Shown here in pieces: positions 25,691 to 33,815 of a stretch of DNA of 64,000 nt (position 1 is the stretch's first letter; every line of letters starts with the position of its first letter). This stretch comes from Streptomyces avermitilis MA-4680 = NBRC 14893 (GTDB lineage: Bacteria > Actinomycetota > Actinomycetes > Streptomycetales > Streptomycetaceae). The notes beneath the pieces were generated by a model that ran no database searches, was not told the DNA's origin, and saw nothing but the letters and a program-made list of their open reading frames with translations. The position numbers were made by a program, and so were the translations under genes. The stretch spans positions 3,658,001 through 3,722,000 of the forward strand of contig NC_003155.5 in the NCBI RefSeq assembly GCF_000009765.2. The letters are read 5' to 3'.

Positions 25691-26981
25691 TCACTCATAC
25701 TCGCGCAACAACTCCTCGATCTTCCGGTTGGCGATCTCCTGCCGCCCGTCAATGCACTTGGCGTAGCGGCCCAACAGGACCTCGACACTGTTGCCCGCCC
25801 GTTCGGCGACCTCGGTCGGGTCGACCCCGGCGTTGAGCCAGGTCGACAGGGCTGAGTGGCGAAGGTCGTACGGCCGACGCGCCAACGGCGAAGCCACCGC
25901 GGCCGACGGGAGCGCCAGCGTGCGGGCTTCCTGCCAGGCTCGCGAGTAGGTCGAGGAGGCAACTACTCCTCCGCCCTCGCTATAGAACAGGCGCCCGTCT
26001 GAAGCGGTCCCGAAGGTGTCGAGGGGTTCAAGGAGCATCGACACAAGTTGGGGCGGGATCGGCACGGGGCGCATGTCTTCGGCCGGCCGGTTCTTCAGCC
26101 CTCGGTCGTCGTGGCTCTCCCCCGAATCCGTCCACTGCTTGCCGACGCTCGGACGCGTGCGGTGCAGGAGCACAGTGCCCCAGCCGTGTTCCGGCAGTGT
26201 CAGGTCAGCTTCGGAGAGGCCGATATCCTCGGCAGGCCGCAGGCCGGCGAAGTACATGCAGGCAAAGAGCCCGACCAGTCGACGACCGCGGGCCCTTCGG
26301 TAACCGCCCACGTAGGACACGGCGTGGAGTAGCGAAACGGCCTGCTGCGGATTCACCACCAAGCGCGGGTCTACTTCACTGGAAACCTTGGGCTTCTGCC
26401 AGCGCACGGCGATCAGGGGATTTTCCTTGAATTCGCCTAGGTCAACGGCGTAATGCAGGGCGTTGACGAAGCTGTACCGCTTTCGGCGCACGGTCTCGGC
26501 CGCAGCAGCCTTCCCGTCGAGATGGATCTTGAACGAGTCGAGTACCTCCCGTGCCGTCACAGGGTCAGCCAGATCATTCAACGGGCGCGACGCCTTGGCG
26601 ATCCAATGCAAGGTGTCCTCGATCTCCGTAGGCACCTCCCGCTCACCCGGTCCAGGCAGCACGAAAGCCCAGTTGCGCAGGGTTTGCCGGATCAGCGGAG
26701 CGCTCGGCCGTCCATTTCATTGCCAGGTACTTCAGCGTGAAGGCGTACCAGCTCAGTTCGGCTCTTGTCTCGGCCATCGAGTCCGGAAGCCCGGTGACAT
26801 CGTCGAATTCATCACCATCACGCGCGGCGCGCATGAGCTTGGTGCGGTAATGATCTGCCAGAGCCTTGGTTCGGAACGTCTCGGAGAAGACCCTCTCCGC
26901 AACCGACCAACGCACGTCGTATGAGGGCCGCTTCGAAGGGCGCTTGCGAACCCCCCAGATCTTGACGTCCAGGGACTTCAC
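25691..26981 (-). pseudogene. int: Tyrosine recombinase (AICE integrase), frameshifted
   Basis: Two overlapping frames together make one integrase. The first (GTG 26981 onwards) gives the N-terminal arm-binding part ending ...LKYLAMKW. The second carries a core-binding segment and the catalytic domain with the R..HxxR..Y set: RRLVGLFACMYFAGLRPAE (Arg), LRHSALSTWL (HxxR region) and VEVLLGRYA (Tyr). Around 26690 the frame changes and about 20-30 residues of the expected core-binding domain seem missing (WTAERSAD in one frame, IRQTLRNWAFVLPG in the other). The gene is therefore inactive unless the sequence has an error. It is coupled to a xis pseudogene (GTGA overlap) and a truncated rep. Confidence 0.8.
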
Positions 26982-27147
26982 GCGGCTTCCTCCCGCTCAC
27001 GGAGCCACGCGGTGAAGTCGCTTCGCCACACCCGCAGCTCACCGTTGGGGAGCTTCAGGGCTTTCGGCGCTTGGCCCAGCTCCCGCCAGCGGTAGAAGGT
27101 GCGCCGTGACACTTTTTCAACTCACTCAGGATGTCTGGGACCGTCAT
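26978..27147 (-). pseudogene. xis: Excisionase/HTH gene with frameshift
   Basis: A ~57-residue MerR/excisionase-type HTH gene sits just upstream of int. It opens MTVPDILSEL from ATG 27147, then shifts frame in an AAAAA run. The second part continues VSRRTFYRWRELG, PKALKLPNGELRV, WRSDFTAWLREREEAA to the stop at 26978. The shape is that of pSAM2-type excisionases. The shift breaks the product. Confidence 0.75.
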
Positions 27148-27158
27148 CAGTTCATCCC

Positions 27159-27870
27159 TCACAGGTGCGCTCCTTCCAGGGCTAGTTGGTCGGACAGGGC
27201 TTCACGTGCGGTCTCGCGGTTGAGTTGGAGGTCTCGGGCGATCGTCGCGGCGAGGGCGGATTCTCCGGGGGTGTGGCCGTGGCCGGCGTACTGCCAGGAG
27301 GCGAGGACGAGCACGGTGTCCGGCTCGGTGTCCTCGAGGCCGCGGTCCTGGCGCCCTTGGGCGGCGCGATAGTCGGCGCGGGTCCGGCGGAGGGTGCCGA
27401 GGGTGGTGGAGTAGTGGCGAGATTTGGAGGAGAAGTGTCCGCGGAAGCCCAGCATGTGGGCCCAGGCGCGTAACCGTCGGTCGGGGTAGAGGGGTTCGAG
27501 GTCGAAGCATGCGTCGATGAGCCGGCGGGCGTGGTCGGGGACGCCGAGCAGAACGGCGGCTTCGCGGTTGCCGATGGGGCGGTCGAGGGTGCCGGTCGTT
27601 TCGGCGGCTTTGGTGGCGTACTTGGTGACGTAGGAGGCAACGGCCTGTTCGGTGATGTCCGTGCCGTCGTTGAATGCCTTCACGGGCCGGATGTCGAGCT
27701 GTGTGCCCCACTGGAAGGTGCGGGCCGGCTCGTCGCCCGCGGCGGGCACTGACACCGTGGTGTAGCGGTGCAGGGCGGCGGCGCGGATCGCGTCGGTGAG
27801 GAGGCCGACGTTGGCCCAGGACGGGGGCGGATCGTCGGGGCCGTCGAGGCGGATCACGGCGTGTGTCGAA
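27159..27870 (-). pseudogene. AICE replication initiator, 5'-truncated (RepSA-like)
   Basis: The 233-residue frame starts inside what should be the middle of a rolling-circle-type replication initiator: the sequence STHAVIRLDGP matches the FHAVIRLDG motif, after which come GTQLDIRPV, YVTKYATKAAE and the C-terminal region typical of RepSA-like proteins of actinomycete integrative and conjugative elements. The ~200 residues before that motif are missing, and sequence upstream of ~27870 is unrelated. With xis and int downstream this is a dead AICE core. Confidence 0.75.
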
Positions 27871-28009
27871 TCTCAGTTGATGGTTGACGGGTTGGCGTCG
27901 GGTGATGCTTGACGTCTGACCTAGACGATCCTCGCCAGGCGATCACCAAGATCGACTAGTGAGTTCCCACCCGCCCTCACGCCTGGGCGCGCGATGAGTG
28001 GGAACGCAA

Positions 28010-28846
28010 TCAATTCCAGAGCGTACGGAGGTGCGGACGCCACGGACCCTGACCCGGCCCCACGGGCCGTACCGGCAGTGCAGCACTCGGGCCGCCAGCA
28101 GGCTGGTTCCCCGTACCCGGAGCCACCGACGGTGCCGACGGTGCCGACGGTGCAGCACTCGGGCCGCCAGCGGGCTGGCTCCCCGTGCCCGGGGCCTGCG
28201 CGCCTCCGCCGGCCCACAGCTCGTCGACACGCGCGCGCTCGGTGGCGTTCGGGTAGCGGTTGGTGCAGGACGGGCCGGGGCCGCCGCCCGACATCAGCTC
28301 ACTGCACGGCCCGCTGTAGTTGTCCGGCAGGCCCAACACGTGCCCGGTCTCGTGGGTGACGACGCGGATCGAGTCGTTCTGCTGGGCCTGGGTGTAGTCG
28401 AGGAAGATCTGGCCGCTTCCGTGGCCGTCGGTGGAGGCGTGGGACCCGCGAGGGTCGTTGCCCTCGTAGTAGGAGAAGTCGGCCCCGCTCGAAGCCTCCT
28501 CGAGCTTGACGTTGGACTCGGAGCTGTTCCAGGTCGCGGCCGCGCTCGCTATCTGCGAACGGAAGCTCGGCGCCTTGGAGGCGTCGTAGTGGAGGGTCAC
28601 CGCCTGCCCGCTGGGCTGGGCGGCGCGCTTCTCAGCGACCGACTTGAGCACAGCCTCGAAGAACGCCTTGTTGTTCGCGGCCTCCTCAGCCGACCCGTCG
28701 TACCCCGCCACGGAGGTATCGGCGGAGTCGGAGGGGGTGGCAACCGTCTGGGCGCTCGCCGGCACCGCCACGGCCAATGCGCTGGAGGCCAGACCCAGGC
28801 CGAGAGCGAGGGCGAGGAATCTCGGGGACGTTCGGGACGACTTCAT
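28010..28846 (-). CDS. snpA: Secreted snapalysin-family metalloprotease with repeat tail
   Basis: A 278-residue exported zinc protease (family M7). A Sec signal peptide (basic start, LALALGLGLASSALAVAV, cleavage after ASA) is followed by a pro-region. The mature domain has THETGHVLGLPDNYSG, the HExxHxxGxxD metal site with the third ligand Asp typical of snapalysins. Unusual for the family is the C-terminal extension of ~65 residues after the domain, rich in Pro, Ala, Gly and Ser and built from repeats (APGTGSQPAGGPSAA and APGTGNQPAGGPSAA). No LysR regulator gene, usual beside snpA, lies next to it. Confidence 0.88.
   Translation of the reverse strand: MKSSRTSPRFLALALGLGLASSALAVAVPASAQTVATPSDSADTSVAGYDGSAEEAANNKAFFEAVLKSVAEKRAAQPSGQAVTLHYDASKAPSFRSQIASAAATWNSSESNVKLEEASSGADFSYYEGNDPRGSHASTDGHGSGQIFLDYTQAQQNDSIRVVTHETGHVLGLPDNYSGPCSELMSGGGPGPSCTNRYPNATERARVDELWAGGGAQAPGTGSQPAGGPSAAPSAPSAPSVAPGTGNQPAGGPSAALPVRPVGPGQGPWRPHLRTLWN
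28079..28192. repeat. 72-bp period repeat encoding the protease tail
   Basis: A ~42-bp unit beginning TGCAGCACTCGGGCCGCCAG at 28079 recurs at 28151 with a few substitutions; three GCCGACGGT copies lie between (28127-28152). It encodes the repeated APGTG.QPAGGPSAA tail of the snapalysin gene. Confidence 0.75.
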
Positions 28847-29067
28847 GTGGGGGGCTCCTACTCACTCGGTGACGCCGAGCGCCACAGCGCGCGGTCGACT
28901 CGGTGAACACCGGTTCCGAACTGCAGCGACGTCCTGTGGGTCGACATTCTTAGAACGGCCCGACAGGGCACGCAATGGGTCCCACCACTACGTCGCTTCG
29001 TAGATCTCAGGACCTCGCCAAGGCCGTGCGCGGGCCTCCGGTCCCCACACAGCGACAGGAGGAAAAG
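28847..29067. promoter_or_regulatory. Upstream region of snpA-like gene
   Basis: Divergent spacer between the protease and a small plus-strand frame. It should carry the protease promoter; no box can be assigned with confidence. Confidence 0.3.
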
Positions 29068-29220
29068 ATGTCGCGGCGTCAGAAGCCTTACAGCGCGGGG
29101 CAATGGGCGTGCCTGTCGGCCGGGCGGAATTCCGACACACGCCGCAGGATCCACATCCAGGCCAAGACGGACAAATACTCAGATGTACGCCATGCCGTAT
29201 CTACTAAGTGCACCGGTTGA
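29068..29220 (+). CDS. Small basic protein (50 aa)
   Basis: ATG 29068 is preceded by a textbook AGGAGG five nt upstream. The 50-residue product begins MSRRQKPYSAGQWACL and ends KCTG; it is basic and has two Cys. The strong ribosome site is the main support. No family is recognised. It lies alone between the protease gene and a gene-poor stretch. Confidence 0.45.
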   Translation: MSRRQKPYSAGQWACLSAGRNSDTRRRIHIQAKTDKYSDVRHAVSTKCTG

Positions 29221-29592
29221 TTGGCAGAGCGTTGTGACTGACGTCACGAAATAATGGGCTTCCGCTTCTTTTGCGCCCCACTGGCACCGAGTCGCCCTCC
29301 CCAGACGTCACTCTCGGCGCAGGGCAGAGCCCCTCTCCGCTGAGCCGCCACCGCTCAGTCCTGATCAGGATGGAAGCCGGGCCCGCCGTGCGGCACGGCG
29401 AGCGGCGCAGGAAGAGGTCGGTCGGTTCCTCGCCCGCCTCCAGCAGCGCGTCCGCCGCACTCAGCAAGCGTCCCAGGAACCCCACCGACAAGAATGGAAC
29501 GGCGACCGCGAAGGACAGCTGACCGCAGGAGGCTTCCGCTCGGCGCCTGAGCACTGAGGCCCAGGCGTCGAGCTCCGCCCAGCTCTCCGGCG
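29221..29592. other. Gene-free stretch
   Basis: About 370 bp without a supported gene. A TGACGTCA palindrome occurs near 29239. Nothing else stands out. Confidence 0.4.
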
Positions 29593-30135
29593 CTAGTCGA
29601 TATTGATGTTGAAGTTGGAGACGCTGCCGTCAGCGGCGGTCAGAGTGACCGGACCGAACGTGATGATCACGGCGGAGTTGCCTCCCGGGCCCCGGTAATA
29701 GCCGGTCGCCTTGGTGACCCGAACAGCCAAGGCCACAAGCGTCGCAGCGGCCTTCTCATCGGCCTCGATCTTCGGCTGGGCGAGAGCGGGATGCCCGTTG
29801 TCGTCTGCCCAGTCCCGGAAGCTGCGGGCGTCACGGCTCATGTCGGGGAGGATGCTCTTGTTGGCCCAGGCCCACAGCCACGAGCCCGAGCCGGGGCTGA
29901 AACTGCCGAGGATCTGCGCGGGTGCTGCCGCCGTCTTGTCAGGGAAGGTCCAGGTGATGATGCCGGTCGTCTGATCCAGATCCCAGCGGTCCGCTGAACC
30001 CAGCCCCCAGGACATGTGGGCACGACCCAACTGTTCGATCATGTCTTCGCCCTGCAGCAGCAGGAGGCTCAAGTCGGCTCGCTCCCCGGCCTGATCAGCA
30101 CTCTCCGCCTCATTGGCCCGCTTGAACATTCCCAT
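29593..30135 (-). CDS. DUF6882-type protein
   Basis: A 180-residue cytosolic protein (ATG 30135; a start 24 bp upstream at 30159 or 6 bp downstream is possible). WDLDQTTGIITWTFPDKTAAAPAQ and GSGSWLWAWANKSIL are the hallmarks of proteins annotated as DUF6882, which look like small ligand-binding folds. It has no membrane segment. Function is unknown. It stands alone. Confidence 0.7.
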   Translation of the reverse strand: MGMFKRANEAESADQAGERADLSLLLLQGEDMIEQLGRAHMSWGLGSADRWDLDQTTGIITWTFPDKTAAAPAQILGSFSPGSGSWLWAWANKSILPDMSRDARSFRDWADDNGHPALAQPKIEADEKAAATLVALAVRVTKATGYYRGPGGNSAVIITFGPVTLTAADGSVSNFNINID

Positions 30136-30159
30136 GCCGCGGAGTCTGCCAGAGGCCAC

Positions 30160-31025
30160 TGACCAGTCGACGATGACCCCTCACACCTGACACCTCGCCA
30201 CCGACAGGGTGGGGAATTACGTGACCACACGGCCGGGGCATTACGTGATCGTCCACACGGCTCCGGCACCATCCCTTCGGTGAAGTCGTCCACGACTGAC
30301 AGGACACAGACCCCGTCGTGGTTCTCCACCTTCGCGTACTGCTCCTTGTCCTCGCCGCCGTCATGCCCCCAGCAGTTGCCCGGCGTACTGGCACACGTCG
30401 AGGTGTCTTGCCGGTCGGCCGCGTGCTCGTGTTCCGCGGGCACCGGGCCGGGCTCCCGTTGGACGACGGGGGCGAGCGGCGAGGGGTGGGGGTAAAACGC
30501 TTCCGGACGGGCCGAGATCGTTGGCAGGTCGGCACCCGGCTCGGCAGCTTCGGGCTGCGTGGGGAGGGCGGAGCCGATGTGCTGTGGCAGGGCGGGGATC
30601 GCGTCGGACGCGGGCATGGGCGGACGGCCTTCCGGAGTCGGTGGACCCCGGTAGTGCCACACCCCGGTGATCCGCGGTTCCCCGTGCACCGCGCACGGGG
30701 CCGGTCGTCACCCGGGGCACCCGTAGCGGGCGGGATGCCGTCCAGCAAGCCGGGGCTTGACGCTGGAACTCGTGACCGGGCGTGAAATTAACACCCGTCA
30801 CGGATCTTCACAAGGTGCTCCCGCCTCTGGATTCGAGCCCGAAACTGTGAAAGCCTCCCGCTTGGTCACGAAGCCGATCGCGCCCCTGGACGATCATCGG
30901 CTGGCAACCTCGCACACCGCGCAAGGTGCCTTCCAGGGAAGACCGGGCCCCCACTGTCCAGTTGGGGGTAAGCGCGGATCTCCCTGCACGACGCGTAAGG
31001 GGGTCCCCGATTCTCAGGAGACCCC
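30160..31025. other. Gene-poor stretch with degenerate element sequence
   Basis: About 870 bp with fragments only. Two ATTACGTGA copies (30216-30224, 30240-30248) flank CACACGGCCGGGG, reminiscent of decayed insertion-sequence ends. A short minus-strand run (VLSVVDDFTEG near 30275-30310) could be a transposase remnant. No intact gene is supported. Confidence 0.4.
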
Positions 31026-31523
31026 ATGGACAACACCCGCGCATCAGCCACGCCCCGGAACTGGGCGGGCTACCAGCAGGCAGTCGTGGACATCCGACTC
31101 GCCGACCGCACGGTGAGGGTCGTGCCGGGCCCGCAGGGTACAGCCGAAGGCCACTTCCCAGAACCGGCCGGGCGCACCATCCATGTGATCACCGCATGCA
31201 ATCCCTATGGCCGTACGGCCTCTGCCGAGGACAACGGCCGTGCCCAGGCGCTGCTGTTCGAGGAGATCGGCCGGCGTCGGCTCGCCTGGTGGCCCGCGGC
31301 AGGAGGCACCGTGTGCGGTGCGCACGTCGAGGAGAGCGCCGCCCTCGTCGGCCTGAGCGACGCCGAGGCGCGTGAACTGGGCCGGCACTTCGGCCAGGAC
31401 GCGGTCTTCGCCTGGACCCCTGACGCCTGGCGTCTGCTGTCGTGCTCCAGCGATGAGACAGCCGTGTCCGGGTGGACCATGTCCACGCAGCAGCCCAGGG
31501 ACCCGGGGTCCTGCCTCACCTGA
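31026..31523 (+). CDS. DUF3293 domain protein
   Basis: A 165-residue protein starting ATG 31026 behind CAGGAG. It shows the DUF3293 features: FVITACNPYG-like HVITACNPYGRTAS, then NGRAQALLFEEI and a C-terminal FAWTPDAWRLLSC. Members are small soluble proteins of unknown role, widespread in actinobacteria. It is followed 60 bp later by a small zinc-ribbon gene in the same direction, perhaps one operon. Confidence 0.8.
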   Translation: MDNTRASATPRNWAGYQQAVVDIRLADRTVRVVPGPQGTAEGHFPEPAGRTIHVITACNPYGRTASAEDNGRAQALLFEEIGRRRLAWWPAAGGTVCGAHVEESAALVGLSDAEARELGRHFGQDAVFAWTPDAWRLLSCSSDETAVSGWTMSTQQPRDPGSCLT

Positions 31524-31582
31524 CGGACTCAAGGCCGCGTCTTTCAGTACGCAAGGAGTCAGCACGCAAGGAGGAGGTCCCG

Positions 31583-31798
31583 ATGGGCATGCATCCCATG
31601 CCGACCCCGGCCCGTTGCCCGCGCTGCGGCAGAACCCTCGTCGGCCCACCGGCCGAGCGGGTCAAGGCCGACGGCTTCCCGGCGGAGGTGACGTACGAGA
31701 CGGACCCGCTGTGCGGAGCGCGCTGGCACGTGTGGGACAAGACGTCCCCGCTGCGCCGCCGGGCCCGCCCCTATGTGGATGGCACGGGACCACGCTGA
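31583..31798 (+). CDS. Small zinc-ribbon protein
   Basis: A 71-residue frame from ATG 31583 with GGAGGAGG upstream. CPRCGRTL near residue 13 forms one half of a zinc ribbon, and a Cys (DPLCGARWHVW) is further along. It has no other domain. A function is not known. Confidence 0.65.
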   Translation: MGMHPMPTPARCPRCGRTLVGPPAERVKADGFPAEVTYETDPLCGARWHVWDKTSPLRRRARPYVDGTGPR

Positions 31799-31936
31799 AC
31801 TCCGGGCTCGGCGGAAGTGAGTGACGTGACAGCCGAGTTCACGATGTCGCCGAGCCAGCAGCGGACCGGTGGGGTGGCGTGCCGGGAGCGGACGGGCCCG
31901 GGAGGATGAGAAGGCGTGTGGGCCTGGACGGCCGTG

Positions 31937-33580
31937 TCATGAGGCGCCCGTGGTCGGTTTCGTGCACCGGGTCGTCCCGGACTCGGCCGGTGTCAGGCGG
32001 ATCTGGGAGGACTGGAGTTTGAGCGGTTCGTGGGTTGTTCGGTCCCAGAGGATCGCGGTGCCGGCCGTTACGCCGAAGGACAGGTACGGGTGTTTCGGTG
32101 ACAGGTGTGGGCCCTCGCCGGAGAGGCGGGTGAGGGGTACGGCGGGTTCGACGCAGGTCCATTCCGGTTCGACGCCGAAGTAGGACGGGGGATCGTCGCC
32201 GCGTTCGGCGGCCTCGGTCGTCCTGTGCACCGCCGTGCTCGCCGAATCGAGTGCCTGCAAGGTGACCACGCCGAGCATCAGGAGGAAGAAGCAGGCGTTC
32301 AGGGCTACGTTCAGGCGTTCGCCGGGCGCCGCGTAGGAGTGGTGCCGGTGCCGTGCGATTCCCCACCACGCGGGAACGACGAGCAGCGGGCTGAGCAGTG
32401 TGAGCAGCTTCGCGGCGGCCAGTACCTGCCAGACCGCAGGCACCTCGAGGTCGTCCGGCGAGAGCGACAGGCCGTCCGCGTACAGGGCGTGGAGCACGGA
32501 TCCGGCGGCCAGAAACGAGGACAGGGCGAGGGTCGCCACGAGCGGGACCGCCCAGGCGACCCACTCGCCCCAGCTCCACTGGCGTACGAGGAGCCACAGA
32601 CCCGACATCACACCGAGCACGAGTGCCGTCATGAGTATCTGGCGTCGTGTCCAGCCGTGCCCTTCGCCGTCGACGAGACCGAGCCCGGAAGCGGTGAGGA
32701 ACGCCATCAGCAGCAGGACCGTCACCACGCCGAACCGTCGGCCCTCCCGTGCGAGCCGCGCTCCCGCACGCACACCACCCGCCGCGCCGAGGCCGGCCAC
32801 CGTCACCCAGAACCACCAGGCGAACCCGGACCGACCGGCCGCGAAGACCAGCGCCGCGGCCGTCAGCAAGGACCACGACACCGCGTGGAACAAACGGTGT
32901 TCGGTCTCCTCCTCCGGCCAGTACCTCACCGTGCCGCGCCAGCGACCGTCGAGGGGCCGCACTCCCGCTCCGGCGATCTGAGGGGTGTGTGTCCGGGCCA
33001 GTCGAAGGGCCTGCCGCGGGTGTCCCGATACGACGCCGCCCGCGTCGTACCATCCGCAGCGCAGGGCCAGGCGCGAGACAGTACGACGCCAGGAGTGCGG
33101 TGGACGGGCGCGATGCCGCGCGCTGTCGACGACCCGCCAGTGCGAGAACATCTCGCGATCGCGCCGGACGGGCTCCGCGAAGCGCACGTACGCTTCGAGT
33201 CGGGCGCCGCGCATGGCCTTGCGCACCCTGTGCGCCGCCCCTCGGTCGCATGCCTTGGCGGCACCGAACAAGCGGACCTCTATCTCGTACACGCGGGCTT
33301 CGGGGTCAGGATCCAGCGCCGGCCCTCGGGGCGGTTCCCCGCCTGTCTCTGTGGAGAAGCCGCGCACCGGCCAGCCGTGCTCCTCGAAACACCGCTGCGC
33401 CTCCTCCCAGTCGTCGGGGCCTCCACGGACCTCGACGAGAGCCCGGACCCGTTGGTCGTAACGCGCGTGCGGCATGCGGGGCTTGCTCCTCCTGTGCGGC
33501 TCGGTTCGCCACGTCGGCTTGCGGGCGGCTCGGGTTTCGTCCGGCGGGAGCGTACCGGCCGCCCGGGGCTCGGAGGTCAT
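31937..33580 (-). CDS. Polytopic membrane protein of unknown function
   Basis: A 547-residue protein. The N-terminal 200 residues are soluble and Arg-rich (with a DDWEEAQRCFEEHGWPVRGF segment). About eight hydrophobic segments follow between ~230 and 460 (for example LLTAAALVFAA, VVTVLLLMAFLTA, ILMTALVLGVMSGLWLLV, LLTLLSPLLVVPAWWG). The C-terminal ~80 residues are extracellular-like. ATG 33580 has GAGAG nearby; ATG 33475 is preceded by AGGAGGAG 10 nt upstream and may be the true start, giving 512 residues. It has no recognised domain. Confidence 0.7.
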   Translation of the reverse strand: MTSEPRAAGTLPPDETRAARKPTWRTEPHRRSKPRMPHARYDQRVRALVEVRGGPDDWEEAQRCFEEHGWPVRGFSTETGGEPPRGPALDPDPEARVYEIEVRLFGAAKACDRGAAHRVRKAMRGARLEAYVRFAEPVRRDREMFSHWRVVDSARHRARPPHSWRRTVSRLALRCGWYDAGGVVSGHPRQALRLARTHTPQIAGAGVRPLDGRWRGTVRYWPEEETEHRLFHAVSWSLLTAAALVFAAGRSGFAWWFWVTVAGLGAAGGVRAGARLAREGRRFGVVTVLLLMAFLTASGLGLVDGEGHGWTRRQILMTALVLGVMSGLWLLVRQWSWGEWVAWAVPLVATLALSSFLAAGSVLHALYADGLSLSPDDLEVPAVWQVLAAAKLLTLLSPLLVVPAWWGIARHRHHSYAAPGERLNVALNACFFLLMLGVVTLQALDSASTAVHRTTEAAERGDDPPSYFGVEPEWTCVEPAVPLTRLSGEGPHLSPKHPYLSFGVTAGTAILWDRTTHEPLKLQSSQIRLTPAESGTTRCTKPTTGAS

Positions 33581-33815
33581 CGGACTCTCGATGCGAGATC
33601 CCTTTTGTCATGGGACTGAACATTTGGCAGGTGAATCGACCGGCTGAAGCGCGAACCAACCCTGGGGTCCGGTGAGTTGTGCACGCGTGGACTGCGTACG
33701 GGAAACGAGGGCGGTGTCGCGGGCCGGGCACGCTGCGACGCGGCCCTCGTGTCGGGCGTACCACCGGCTCTCCCCCACAGATCCGTCAAGTCGCAGACAG
33801 AAAGCAGCCGCTCTC

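Noticed and set aside
30806..30870. tRNA-like phrase GGATTCGAGCCC with a nearby GGTGCTCCCG
   Set aside because: The T-arm stem does not pair on either strand and no cloverleaf can be built.
33672..33815. Upstream extension of the ketosynthase frame
   Set aside because: The added 48 residues are Arg/Ser-rich noise and lie in the divergent promoter region of the membrane-protein gene.
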